NCBI GenBank assembly: GCA_002502625.1 | Contig: DAPV01000085.1 | Span: 1 to 26,115 of the forward strand | Direction of reading: 5' to 3' | Length of the DNA: 26,115 nt | Source: Euryarchaeota archaeon UBA125 | Lineage (GTDB): Archaea; Thermoplasmatota; Poseidoniia; Poseidoniales; Thalassarchaeaceae | Program-made: the position numbers and the translations under genes | The notes under the pieces: generated by a model | What the model was told of the DNA's origin: nothing | The model's database searches: none | Seen by the model: the letters and a program-made list of their open reading frames with translations, nothing else | Part shown: piece after piece, positions 1 through 7,828 of the stretch | How positions within the stretch are numbered: position 1 is the first letter of the stretch | Layout: every line of letters begins with the position of its first letter

Positions 1-2994
1 TCTACCATCGGTGTCCAATAAATTTCCCCAGTTTCCATCAACAAAGGTAACTTTTCCTTGAGAATTGGTAGTTCCATCAATAGAGATCTGAATTGTGCCA
101 TCTGACATTAACAAATTTACAGTCTCCCCTGATGCTGGTGAACCATCCATACTCAATGTAATATCAATAAGAACAGAATCACCTCTCCCAGCAGCTGGCA
201 GAGATGAACCTGATACCTCTAGATTAGAAGGTGTAACTACAGAAATAGATAGAGAGGTTCCAATGGATGTATCATTGAATGTACGAACGGGACCAACAGT
301 TACGACTGTAGATTCGAAATTTCCAACTAAATCTACTGCTACAACTGCAACATATAGATCAGTATTGTCAATTATTGGGGAACCTACATCTGCTACTGAT
401 CCCGTATTATCTAAACGATCAGAAGTATTTGTGACTACAATTGAAGAATTACCTGCTGAAAGATTTGCAACCGGGTTACGGGTAGAGACATTGGAGAAAG
501 GAAGAGTATCAACGAACACAAGATGGTGATGCGTGTCTATCGAAATGCTATCTGTCCAATTAACCAATAAATGTCCACCTTGATCAGAAGGTACATCAGA
601 TGCTGAAACATTAGTAGGACCTAATGGAGGAGTTGTGTCTGGAGGAGGAGGATCGATAGTAATAGTCAATTCATCTGAAAGATTTGATTGAATCCCATTT
701 TCATGAGATGCTCGAACATAATAATCGTAAGTTCCTACTGAAAGTCCTTCATCAATAAACATAGAAATCATACTAATAGAATAAGGAGTAAGAAGATTAA
801 GAGTCTCTCCGGGTCCTGTTCTGAATATTTCATATTCTAAGAAGGTAGAGAGACTATGTGATGATGTAGCATTCCATTGGAATCCAACAAATGGAGATGT
901 TAGACTCGATGCGATTTCTGAAGGAATTGTTTCCTCGATAAGAATTGGTTGAGTAGGGAGGTTGAGATTGCTTGCACCTGGTACATGACTTAACAGAAGA
1001 CCTTGAAGGAGTATGGACCCGTTTTGTGTAGAGTTAAATTGCATTGAAATTGTAAAGGAACCTGATCCAGGCACCATTTCTCTGTTTATGGAAGAACTAA
1101 GATTTCCGTATACTGGATTCTGATCTACTGTTAATGTAATTGAGTATCTAACATCTAAATCTGAACCAATAAAATTTCCCTCGCCACTAACTCTAGCATA
1201 GGGTTGAATGATAGAGAAATCTGTTCCAAACAAATCAGTTAGTTGTGTTGAAACCTGTAGTTCACTCTGAACCTTTTGTCCGAGAACTCCCATTGAATCA
1301 AACCATTCGATAGGTTCAACGCCTTGACTTCCATTTCCAGAATATCCGCTAACATCTGCTTCTGCACTTCCATCAGCATCTAGATCCATCTCCATTGTAT
1401 GCCATCCTGCAACAAACAGAGATCTTGTTGCTTCACCGCCTTCAACAACATGCTCAGGAATACCATCAGAATCAAAATCAATCATCAACATATTCCTAGG
1501 TGCAGTAATCGGCTCTAATGTTTGAAGTGGGGTGCTTTGAATACCAGATGATGAAAGTCCATGTACGGATATACTTCCAGTAAAAGTTGAGTCGCTTCCA
1601 TCAACTGAACCAGTATCAATTAGCATTGCTCGAACTGTGCCACTTCCATCCCAGTCTCCAAAAATTGGTGGTGTAGAATACACAACCTGAGAAGTAGTAG
1701 ATGTGAAAGAGGAGCCGTTCCAAATTGCAGTTGTATAACCGGTCAATGCATCATTTCCAACAATATCAGGGTCCCCATCATTATCCATATCTACGACTTG
1801 CAATGATGTTTCAAGATCGTAGGCTTCTATCAATCCTTGAACCCAAGCATAGGCCCCAGGGCTACCTGAAAAATTCCAGAATGAAACATGAGCCTCACTT
1901 TCTTCAGCAACTGCTACTGTTTTTACTCCCGACCAAAGATCAATGGGAACAATATCAGAAAGCGAAGATGTTCCTCCGCCCCCTCCACCAGGGCCGCCCC
2001 CTCCACCAGGGCCCCCTCCTCCGCTGGAGTTTGATGGGACTGACACATTAACGAAATTTGAATACGAACCTGTACCACTTAATGCAACACCTAAATCTCC
2101 TGTTCCAGTAATGAATACTAAATCCGCTCTTGAATCAGAATCTACATCATCAACATATGAATCAATCAAAGAACCTGCTGAGGTCAATGAGATATTATTG
2201 AAAGTGCCCAATCCTGATGATGTTGACAAATGTAAACAAATAGATCCATTGGTAGAATCTTGAAGAAATACATCGTCTTGTGAATCATTATTTGCATCAC
2301 CAATCATTATGTTAGTTGCTCCAGAACATGTCCATACCCAAGAAATTGTTGAGAAGCCAGAAGAAGCAGTCCAATCTACTATACCGAGATAAGATCCTGA
2401 ACCGTTGCTAGCAGAATGATCTTTGTCAAGAACAACAATTTCTTCAATTCCATCACCGTCTATATCTGCAGAGATCATATCATCTAGAGAACCAGAAGAA
2501 ATTACAGCTCCTCCTACATCTGGCTCGAATGAAAGGTTGAATTCAGCCATATCAATATCAGCTTGAGTAGGAACATCAAATGTCCATGAAGTGGGTAACC
2601 AATTGCCAGGAACTAAATTTGAGGAGGAGATTGTACTATTGTCTGAAAAACGAGTCTGTTTACCCAAATCTCCATCTCTAGTTCCACCAAATCTCCACTC
2701 ATGTAAACCATCATTTCCGATATCCATCTGAACGGCTCCAGGACTAGGATCTGTAACCTCATATCTGATTTCAAAAGATGCGCCAGTAACAGTGGTATTC
2801 CTTTCAAGTCCCAAATCAACAGTACCGTTACCGTTCAAAGTAACTGAATCTAATCCTCCGTCAAACTGAGTAACTGTTGTTTCTGCAGTAACCGAACCAA
2901 TCAATGGGCTCAAACTCAAACCAAGCATTAGGATAGTGATTATCACTCCCTTCAGTGGGGCATGAGCGGACTCTCTGGACCCTGTCATGAGCAT
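1..2994 (-). CDS. Large secreted FG-GAP / fibronectin III / Ig-like surface protein (3' end outside window)
   Basis: An open minus-strand frame runs from an ATG at 2994 (alternative ATG 2988) to the left edge, about 998 residues, with no stop found in the stretches I read. The N-terminus has a basic start and a hydrophobic stretch ending near an Ala-Glu at about residues 19-38, typical of a signal peptide. Residues about 170-540 contain several Asp-rich loops such as ADIDGDGIEEIV, DVDSDSRADLV and VVDMDNDGDPDIV, the Ca-binding pattern of FG-GAP/VCBS beta-propeller blades. They are interrupted by a glycine-proline linker at about residues 324-341. Residues about 680-890 look like two fibronectin III-like domains (FVGFQWNATSS; HLLVNWTDSISIDTHHLVF), and the last 100 resemble an invasin/Ig-like fold (GSPASGETVNLLMSDG). 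Inference: an exported adhesion or matrix protein; substrate unknown. The membrane anchor, if any, lies outside the window. Confidence 0.85.
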   Translation of the reverse strand, partial: MLMTGSRESAHAPLKGVIITILMLGLSLSPLIGSVTAETTVTQFDGGLDSVTLNGNGTVDLGLERNTTVTGASFEIRYEVTDPSPGAVQMDIGNDGLHEWRFGGTRDGDLGKQTRFSDNSTISSSNLVPGNWLPTSWTFDVPTQADIDMAEFNLSFEPDVGGAVISSGSLDDMISADIDGDGIEEIVVLDKDHSASNGSGSYLGIVDWTASSGFSTISWVWTCSGATNIMIGDANNDSQDDVFLQDSTNGSICLHLSTSSGLGTFNNISLTSAGSLIDSYVDDVDSDSRADLVFITGTGDLGVALSGTGSYSNFVNVSVPSNSSGGGGPGGGGGPGGGGGGTSSLSDIVPIDLWSGVKTVAVAEESEAHVSFWNFSGSPGAYAWVQGLIEAYDLETSLQVVDMDNDGDPDIVGNDALTGYTTAIWNGSSFTSTTSQVVYSTPPIFGDWDGSGTVRAMLIDTGSVDGSDSTFTGSISVHGLSSSGIQSTPLQTLEPITAPRNMLMIDFDSDGIPEHVVEGGEATRSLFVAGWHTMEMDLDADGSAEADVSGYSGNGSQGVEPIEWFDSMGVLGQKVQSELQVSTQLTDLFGTDFSIIQPYARVSGEGNFIGSDLDVRYSITLTVDQNPVYGNLSSSINREMVPGSGSFTISMQFNSTQNGSILLQGLLLSHVPGASNLNLPTQPILIEETIPSEIASSLTSPFVGFQWNATSSHSLSTFLEYEIFRTGPGETLNLLTPYSISMISMFIDEGLSVGTYDYYVRASHENGIQSNLSDELTITIDPPPPDTTPPLGPTNVSASDVPSDQGGHLLVNWTDSISIDTHHHLVFVDTLPFSNVSTRNPVANLSAGNSSIVVTNTSDRLDNTGSVADVGSPIIDNTDLYVAVVAVDLVGNFESTVVTVGPVRTFNDTSIGTSLSISVVTPSNLEVSGSSLPAAGRGDSVLIDITLSMDGSPASGETVNLLMSDGTIQISIDGTTNSQGKVTFVDGNWGNLLDTDGR
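1972..2024 (-). repeat. GC-rich glycine-linker tandem repeat
   Basis: Two near-identical 18-nt units (1979-1996 and 1997-2014) and a partial third encode a run of Gly4-6 blocks separated by Pro in the surface protein. The coding strand carries many GGG/GGAGG runs, far richer in G+C than the AT-rich surroundings. The frame is preserved because the unit is a multiple of three. It most likely acts as a flexible hinge between propeller-like segments. Confidence 0.85.
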
Positions 2995-3099
2995 CGGTTG
3001 ACTGGATTACCTCAAAAATGTGGGGGAATTTCTAGCAGTTATGATTAGTTCTCTCTACGGTAACGGTTAAGTCAAGTCCGAGAATGGTAGGGGCATCAG

Positions 3100-3636
3100 G
3101 TGGCGCAAATGGAGGAGGGGGGAAACAACGCTCAAGAAGCGCGTCTCTCTATTCGTGTTGGAAATGCTAAGATAGATCTTCGTGGTACTGAGCAGGTAGT
3201 AACTGCTGAAATTCTTAAACTTCGAGCCGATGAACAGTGGTCTAGCGCCATAAAGAAAGTTCGTGACAGAAGAGATATGGCGTTTGAAGCAGCACGTGAA
3301 GCGGCAAGAACCAGTGGAATGCCTGAGCGCGGTTCTGCTTTCAAATCATTAGTGGACACCTGTCGATTAAGGAAAAAACCGGATAAGATTTTAGCAGCAA
3401 TTCATTATCTTCGTGAAGTAGAAGGACAAATTGATTCACCTCCAAGAGAACTCAAACAATTATTCATTGATTCGGGTGAAGATGCAGAGGATGTTGAAAA
3501 ATGGAATATCTCTCTATATCTGAATAGACTAAGAGATCAAGGTAGACTTGAATACACAGAAGAGAACCCTGACAAAAATAGATTTATGATTCTAACAAAT
3601 GAAGGTAGAGCGCATCTTGATTCAAGAGCCCAGTGA
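3100..3636 (+). CDS. Hypothetical protein with winged-helix-like C-terminus
   Basis: 178 residues from a GTG at 3100; an ATG at 3109 is an alternative that loses three residues. I do not recognise the family with certainty. The N-terminal 35 residues form a short strand-rich motif (LSIRVGNAKIDLRGTEQVV) that resembles the opening of several archaeal regulators. A charged helical stretch follows (about 45-75). Residues about 95-175 have the helix-turn-helix-wing cadence of a winged helix: a PPRELKQLF helix, then NISLYLNRLRDQGRLEY, then a wing ending in RFMILTNEGRAHL. No signal peptide or membrane segment is seen, so it is probably cytoplasmic. It lies just ahead of the pentapeptide-repeat gene (7 nt gap from stop to the preferred start), so the two are likely co-transcribed. 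A nucleic-acid-binding role is an inference. Confidence 0.75.
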   Translation: MAQMEEGGNNAQEARLSIRVGNAKIDLRGTEQVVTAEILKLRADEQWSSAIKKVRDRRDMAFEAAREAARTSGMPERGSAFKSLVDTCRLRKKPDKILAAIHYLREVEGQIDSPPRELKQLFIDSGEDAEDVEKWNISLYLNRLRDQGRLEYTEENPDKNRFMILTNEGRAHLDSRAQ

Positions 3637-3643
3637 TCTCACA

Positions 3644-4051
3644 ATGTCCGAAGAACAGGATGGCGATATAGAGCCTGTTGATTGGTCTTTTCAATCAAAA
3701 ATTAATCAAGACCTAAGAGAAACTAATCTTCAAGGAGCCAATCTTCGACGAGTAATTTTAGATGGTTCCAACTTACAAGGGTCTAATCTCGCTGGAGCCG
3801 ATCTAAGGAATGCTTCCTTAGTTGGTACTGATTTGATGAAATGTGCTCTCGATGGCGCTGATTTGAGAGGAGCAAGGATGACTAAAGCAAAACTCAATCT
3901 TTCAAACTTTCAAGATGCACGTCTAGATGGAGCTGATCTTAGGGGCGTTCGAGGACGATATGCCATTTGGAGAAGAGCGAATTGGTGGGATGCTAAAATG
4001 AATGATGATTTGAAGGAAGCTCTGAAAAAAAAATGGCCAAAACCTGAGTAA
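3644..4051 (+). CDS. Pentapeptide-repeat protein
   Basis: 135 residues from the ATG at 3644, which sits 7 nt after the preceding stop. An in-frame ATG at 3599 would overlap the previous gene by 38 nt and add a non-repeat tail, so it is less likely. Residues about 24-104 consist of consecutive A(D/N)LxG-type pentapeptides (ETNLQGANLRR, GSNLQGSNLAGADLRNASL, GADLRGARM, DARLDGADLRG). Such repeats fold as a right-handed quadrilateral beta-helix. The C-terminus is Trp- and Lys-rich. Some pentapeptide proteins mimic DNA and bind gyrase; others have unknown roles, and nothing here separates these options. There is no signal peptide, so it is cytoplasmic by inference. Confidence 0.85.
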   Translation: MSEEQDGDIEPVDWSFQSKINQDLRETNLQGANLRRVILDGSNLQGSNLAGADLRNASLVGTDLMKCALDGADLRGARMTKAKLNLSNFQDARLDGADLRGVRGRYAIWRRANWWDAKMNDDLKEALKKKWPKPE

Positions 4052-4675
4052 TCATTCTTCTGAAGAATTATCTGGTATTCTTGTCTTGACATTGAGTCCA
4101 GATTGATTATTCAAAGCCGCTTTCAAACCAGAGAAAAATAGAGGAAGTAAAGGAAGAACTGTACAAAATATTCCACATGTAGACATCAAACCTTGTAACA
4201 TATATCCAGATGCAACTAAAACGAAAGATTCGGTTTCTACTGCACTCAATCCTACAGTGATAATAATAGCATCAATTATCACCAAAGACCCTCCTATTGC
4301 TCCAACATAAATTCCTCGTGAATTAGCAAAAAATAGCATTGCTCCTCCTGCAATCAAACCAATTCCTGCCAATACCTCAATTACTCTTTGAGTGTCAGCA
4401 TATTTCTCTGTAGCTTCAAAGAATTGCTGTACTTCTTCAACAGTGACATTCTGTCCCGCAGCATTCATTGCATTAGCTTGATCTTCATAGAAGTCTGGGG
4501 GGACTTCTTGAGGCATGAATGCTAATGCACCAATTGAAAATACCAAAACTCCTCCAACGATTATCAACAATGCAATAATTTTTAGCAACCCATTTTGAGG
4601 CTTAATTGGAATCTCTATTGGGACTTTTGAATCTTCCACATCATCGTCCCATTTGATGGAGAGGGGAGCGCTCAT
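4052..4675 (-). CDS. Hypothetical four-helix membrane protein
   Basis: 207 residues, ATG at 4675. The N-terminal 28 residues are polar and acidic (IKWDDDVEDSK), followed by a hydrophobic helix at about 31-54. A polar loop of about 45 residues (AMNAAGQNVTVEEVQQFFEATEKY) follows, then three more hydrophobic helices at about 99-116, 120-145 and 153-183, and a short polar tail ending in SSEE. Topology suggests the first loop faces out. No catalytic motif is visible and I do not recognise the family. It abuts the convergent pentapeptide gene with no gap (4051/4052). The thioesterase gene lies upstream on the same strand 26 nt away, so co-transcription is possible. Confidence 0.8.
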   Translation of the reverse strand: MSAPLSIKWDDDVEDSKVPIEIPIKPQNGLLKIIALLIIVGGVLVFSIGALAFMPQEVPPDFYEDQANAMNAAGQNVTVEEVQQFFEATEKYADTQRVIEVLAGIGLIAGGAMLFFANSRGIYVGAIGGSLVIIDAIIITVGLSAVETESFVLVASGYMLQGLMSTCGIFCTVLPLLPLFFSGLKAALNNQSGLNVKTRIPDNSSEE

Positions 4676-4701
4676 GGTTTACGAATGTCGGGGACTACCC
4701 A

Positions 4702-5115
4702 TCAATTCTCGCTACATTTGAGTAAACCATCTGCAAATACTGAGGGGATTTCGACCGATTCAAACGAATCTAAATCTACACAAACAGTTGTTACTTCTCC
4801 AGTCCAAACTAACCTTCCTGTTTGATCTGTAAAAGAATAATTCCAAACTGTTGATGATTTTCCAACCTTAGAAACCCAAAGGCGACAATGGACAATATCC
4901 CCATACCTAAGAGGAGAATGATGAGTTGAAGATGTTGAAACTGCAGGGAATCCTAGGCGATGTTCGTTGATGATAACTGGGTAAGAAATTCCACAAATCT
5001 CTTCCCAAGATTCTTCAAAGAAACGATGCGCTAAATCCCAATATACTGGGTAGTATACCACTTGAGCAGGGTCAATCATTGGCCAATCGATGCGACGGGC
5101 GAGCTGTATTGCCAT
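4702..5115 (-). CDS. Acyl-CoA thioesterase, 4HBT/YbgC hot-dog family
   Basis: 137 residues from the ATG at 5115. The frame stays open upstream to an ATG at 5184, but that extension overlaps the divergent gene and lacks family similarity, so the internal ATG is preferred. Residues 10-35 (DWPMIDPAQVVYYPVYWDL) match the hot-dog motif of 4-hydroxybenzoyl-CoA/YbgC thioesterases, where an Asp before the V-Y-Y-x-x-Y segment (here D15) is the expected catalytic residue. A strand pattern with RYGDIVHCRLWVSKVGKSS and a TGEVTTVCVDLD strand follows. Length fits the family (about 130-140). It would hydrolyse an acyl-CoA thioester in the cytoplasm; the acyl group cannot be predicted. It is transcribed divergently from the double-finger gene through a 60-bp promoter region. 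Confidence 0.85.
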   Translation of the reverse strand: MAIQLARRIDWPMIDPAQVVYYPVYWDLAHRFFEESWEEICGISYPVIINEHRLGFPAVSTSSTHHSPLRYGDIVHCRLWVSKVGKSSTVWNYSFTDQTGRLVWTGEVTTVCVDLDSFESVEIPSVFADGLLKCSEN

Positions 5116-5143
5116 AGTATTCCTAGAATAGACTGCCTTAAGA

Positions 5144-5152
5144 AAATATAAG
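5144..5152. promoter_or_regulatory. Shared divergent TATA-like element
   Basis: The sequence AAATATAAG lies about 28 nt before the ATG at 5176 (+) and about 32 nt before the ATG at 5115 (-). It reads as a TATA-like element on either strand. Archaeal transcription starts about 25 nt from the TATA box, so both transcripts would be leaderless or nearly so. Assigned by spacing and sequence only. Confidence 0.4.
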
Positions 5153-5175
5153 AACGAGCAAAAAAGTCGATTATC

Positions 5176-5415
5176 ATGTATCATTGCTCATGTGGAGATT
5201 CGTTTGATGAATATCATGAATTATACGATCATTGTGAATTGGCAGATGATGGAGAAGTCCATAGAGAAATTATTGTTAGAGATAGAGGGGGACTCTCTGA
5301 GAAAGGAGAGCAATTCCTTTGTTCATGTGGAAGAGATTTTTCTTCAAGAACAAAACTTTGGAATCATATTGAAAATCCACCAGATGATGGTGAAAGTCAT
5401 TTTATTATGTCTTAA
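5176..5415 (+). CDS. Small protein with two C-x-C / H...H zinc-finger-like modules
   Basis: 79 residues, ATG at 5176. It consists of an internal duplication: C4-x-C6-x12-H19-x9-H29 and C49-x-C51-x12-H64-x10-H75. Each copy begins with CSCG followed by an aromatic and a helix-like stretch (SFDEYHELYDH; DFSSRTKLWNH), then an acidic loop containing DDGE and a second His. The arrangement recalls C2H2 fingers, but the cysteines are one residue apart and the His spacing is long. The copies are joined by a charged linker. No membrane segment is present. I infer one metal site per module and binding to nucleic acid or a protein partner; the family is not one I can name. Confidence 0.8.
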   Translation: MYHCSCGDSFDEYHELYDHCELADDGEVHREIIVRDRGGLSEKGEQFLCSCGRDFSSRTKLWNHIENPPDDGESHFIMS

Positions 5416-5441
5416 TTCAAAACTAATTGATAAATTTGGAA

Positions 5442-5831
5442 TCAATAAACCAATTGTATTTCAGAAGAAGAACTGAGTTCAATAACTCCAGGGGGGCCAC
5501 TCCATGTGATTTCATCATCTGATACAATCAACGCACCGTCGCCCTCGACATGTCCAAGAGTTGCTTTAACTGAAGCCCATGAACAGTAAAGGATAGCATT
5601 GTCACTAATTTTCCCCATCATTTCTGAAACAACTTTCGAATCTAGTCCCATTTCTTGATTCAATTCATCGATATATTCGGGATTAAGCAATCTTGTACCA
5701 GCCGCAGCGAAGAAGACGCTTACATCATGACCATCTGCAATAGCTTGTGCAGTACATGCTATTCCTACAATCGATTTTAAGGGATCATTTTTCGGTTCTG
5801 ATACAAACTTGATGAAGTACTTCTTACTCAT
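5442..5831 (-). CDS. DsrE/DsrF-like family protein
   Basis: 129 residues, ATG at 5831. The opening strand (KYFIKFVSEPKNDPLKSIVGI), the helix with ACTAQAIADGHDVSVFF and the GTRLLN loop match the DsrE/TusD-like fold used in sulfur-relay and related proteins. Cysteines sit at 26 and 83 (LYCSW); the second is placed near the usual active-site Cys region, but classical sulfur transferase function cannot be shown. No sulfur-oxidation (dsr) or thiouridine genes are nearby. Many stand-alone DsrE-like proteins in archaea have unknown substrates. It is convergent with the double-finger gene and cytoplasmic by lack of signal. Confidence 0.75.
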   Translation of the reverse strand: MSKKYFIKFVSEPKNDPLKSIVGIACTAQAIADGHDVSVFFAAAGTRLLNPEYIDELNQEMGLDSKVVSEMMGKISDNAILYCSWASVKATLGHVEGDGALIVSDDEITWSGPPGVIELSSSSEIQLVY

Positions 5832-5962
5832 AATTTAGGCTCAATAATAGGGTTATTGATTAATTCGGGGAACGACTAATCTACAGATAATAAAGATATT
5901 AACTAATTTAGAGATAATGACATGCTCGATATGAAGACAATTATTCTTCTAATTCAAGCATT

Positions 5963-6109
5963 TTATCCTTCTACAAATAGGCCAATCAGATCTATTTGTT
6001 GAGTATCTGAAGTTCCTGATAGAATCACTAAACCAATTATTGCGAAGAAGGCAATGCCAAGCCATAGTATCAATTTAGGGTCATCTTCTGTTGACTTTCC
6101 ATCTTGCAT
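5963..6109 (-). CDS. 48-residue single-helix membrane protein
   Basis: A short frame runs from the ATG at 6109 to a TAA at 5963-5965. It has an acidic N-terminus (MQDGKSTEDDPK), one hydrophobic helix at about residues 13-31 (LILWLGIAFFAIIGLVIL), and a polar tail of about 17 residues. It sits alone in the 356-bp gap between the DsrE-like gene and the phosphoesterase gene. The rest of that gap (5832-5962 and 6110-6187) shows nothing I can assign. Support is limited to the coherent single-pass pattern in one frame; the function is unknown. Confidence 0.5.
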   Translation of the reverse strand: MQDGKSTEDDPKLILWLGIAFFAIIGLVILSGTSDTQQIDLIGLFVEG

Positions 6110-6187
6110 ATAGAGACTAATCTGTTTCAACACCTAATGGTTTCGTTTACCTTCTAAGCGAAATTGCGGTATAATTGAATACGAGAT

Positions 6188-7390
6188 TTGCCACCTACTT
6201 TTGTGAAAGAAGAAGATTGTTCGCTAGAAGTAGAATTTTCTATTCCTCAAAAAGAGGGTTTTTCAATAAAAAATATTGATGTGAAAATCAAGTCAGTTTT
6301 TTTGATTATTATATTCTTCATCTCTTTCTTAATTTATGATGATAATAACATAGATTATGGTGTAGATGGATGTAATAAAAATAGTTTTAATTCTCTTGAA
6401 TTAAATGATTTTGAAGGAAATACAAATATCACATTTATTGCATTTGGAGATAGCCAAATTTACGAGGACAGGACAGTAGATCAAAATGATTTTCAAGTTA
6501 TTGCTTTGAATCACTTTACAGAATTATTATCTTGGGAAGATGCTGGATTTTCAGAACTAGGTGAAATTGAAAATATCCGTGGAATAATCATGGCAGGTGA
6601 TATAACACAAAATGGTAGAGATGGTAGAATGTTTAGTTATGATGAATATGGTGAATTTGTTGAAAGGTATGGATTATGTGGAAATAAACAAGTTAAGTAT
6701 CCAATATACGAAGGTTATGGAAACCATGATTATTTTGAATGGAGTAATATCTTTTACAGAATTCCTGCAGATCATCCTGTTGCTGATTCCGTTGCAATAA
6801 GAAATGAATATCGTCCAGGTATAATGAATACTGCACCAAATATGGATGGCCATTATTCTTGGGAATGGGATGATTTTCACTTTATACAATTAAATCTCGC
6901 ACCAACAGATATTGTCCCCGATTTAGAAGTAAATGGATTAAGAGATCCCAGAAATGCAATGACATTTTTGAAAAATGATTTGAAGGATAATATTGAGGGT
7001 ACGAATAAAAAAGTAATAATTATCTCTCATTACGGCCCTTGGGAATGGAGAGAATGGGATGAAGAAAAAATCAATAATTTATGTACAGTAGTCGAAAACT
7101 ATTCATCAAATATTGTTAGTTATATTCATGGCCATTCCCATTCAACTAGTGTTTATGATTGGTGTGATTTGACTGTTTTTAATTCAGGTACTCCTTATCA
7201 TGAAGATTATAACAAAGACAATAGAGGAAGGTTCACATTATTTAGAATAAATGAAACGAATAATGATTCATTTGATCTATATGCTGCCGATGTCTCTTGG
7301 TCAACTGCAAATTACCAAGAAGGTAATGTTTCAAGTCTAGATTTACAAATGAAGGAATGGAAAGGATATCCATATCACGTGACTGTCTAA
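6188..7390 (+). CDS. Membrane-anchored calcineurin-like metallophosphoesterase
   Basis: 400 residues from a TTG at 6188; a GTG at 6203 is an alternative start. A hydrophobic helix at about 33-50 is preceded by a polar, partly basic segment and acts as an uncleaved anchor, placing the enzyme outside the membrane. The metal-binding motifs of the calcineurin-like superfamily appear in order: FGDSQ (D88), AGDI (D138), GNHD (N179-H180), SHYGPWEW (H281) and GHSHS (H314/H316). The C-terminal region ends in a beta-rich part. It should hydrolyse a phosphoester with two bound metal ions; the substrate is unknown (phosphodiester or phosphomonoester). The gene looks more AT-rich than its neighbours, with many AAT/ATA/TTA codons, so recent acquisition is possible but unproven. 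Confidence 0.88.
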   Translation: MPPTFVKEEDCSLEVEFSIPQKEGFSIKNIDVKIKSVFLIIIFFISFLIYDDNNIDYGVDGCNKNSFNSLELNDFEGNTNITFIAFGDSQIYEDRTVDQNDFQVIALNHFTELLSWEDAGFSELGEIENIRGIIMAGDITQNGRDGRMFSYDEYGEFVERYGLCGNKQVKYPIYEGYGNHDYFEWSNIFYRIPADHPVADSVAIRNEYRPGIMNTAPNMDGHYSWEWDDFHFIQLNLAPTDIVPDLEVNGLRDPRNAMTFLKNDLKDNIEGTNKKVIIISHYGPWEWREWDEEKINNLCTVVENYSSNIVSYIHGHSHSTSVYDWCDLTVFNSGTPYHEDYNKDNRGRFTLFRINETNNDSFDLYAADVSWSTANYQEGNVSSLDLQMKEWKGYPYHVTV

Positions 7391-7403
7391 CACTTCTGAA
7401 GAG

Positions 7404-7477
7404 CGGACCCACCGCGATTCGAACACGGGTTACAAGCTCCGCAAGCTCATGTGATATCCAGACTACACTATGGGTCC
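7404..7477 (-). tRNA. tRNA-Arg(GCG)
   Basis: A full cloverleaf reads on the minus strand. The 7-bp acceptor stem is GGACCCA with TGGGTCC, and a G discriminator base lies at 7404. The D arm has a 4-bp stem (GTGT/TCAC) and GG in its loop. The anticodon loop is TTGCGGA with GCG at 7440-7442. The T arm has the loop TTCGAAT. Anticodon GCG reads CGC (Arg). The lower anticodon stem is weak (two G-U-type pairs). No intron or encoded CCA is seen. A possible TATA-like element lies near 7517-7525. Confidence 0.95.
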
Positions 7478-7494
7478 AATGAACGATGGACCCA
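7471..7494. repeat. Inverted repeat over the tRNA-Arg 5' end
   Basis: TGGGTCC at 7471-7477 (the tRNA 5' acceptor strand seen from the plus side) and GGACCCA at 7488-7494 form a 7-bp inverted repeat around a 10-nt spacer. In the precursor tRNA the leader therefore contains a copy of the tRNA 3' acceptor strand, which could pair with the 5' strand. It may be chance, a duplication scar, or an alternative fold of the transcript. Confidence 0.5.
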
Positions 7495-7527
7495 CGCTTT
7501 CGGTTTAACCCCCTCGGTTATATCGAA

Positions 7528-7767
7528 TCATTCTGCTAATGAGTAAAGGCGTTTTCCTGTAGAACTATCTAGACGCCAATCTACATCATTAACATAACGA
7601 GGAATGAAGAAACCAACCTTTCGTGGAGTTAGGCCGTGGTTCCTCATACGTAAATCAATACTCAAATGAGCTACAATTTGACTAGCAGTACATTCTGGAT
7701 TTGATCTAATATAACGTCGAATTTCCCTTTTCAAGCGTTCTTCTCTAGCCTGCTTTTGATTGCCCAT
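7528..7767 (-). CDS. Small winged-helix-like hypothetical protein
   Basis: 79 residues, ATG at 7767. It begins with a strongly basic helix (KQAREERLKREIRRYIRSN). A helix-turn-helix-like section follows (CTASQIVAHLSIDLRMRNHGLTPRKVGFF), then a strand pair ending in RLYSL that could form a wing. Basic composition and fold cadence suggest DNA or RNA binding, as a regulator or chromatin-associated protein. No family name is justified. It lies 61 nt downstream of the next minus-strand gene and upstream of tRNA-Arg, in the same direction. Confidence 0.7.
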   Translation of the reverse strand: MGNQKQAREERLKREIRRYIRSNPECTASQIVAHLSIDLRMRNHGLTPRKVGFFIPRYVNDVDWRLDSSTGKRLYSLAE

Positions 7768-7828
7768 GTATGTATTTGGTCTAGAGAATATTTGAACAAA
7801 TTGAGGGGGGACCCCGGGGCCCTCAAAT

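Noticed and set aside
95..529. Plus-strand frame inside the large surface-protein gene
   Set aside because: It is opposite a coherent domain-bearing gene and has no recognisable features.
5192..5476. Alternative plus-strand frame over the double-finger gene
   Set aside because: It is a shifted frame that loses the repeated Cys/His pattern.
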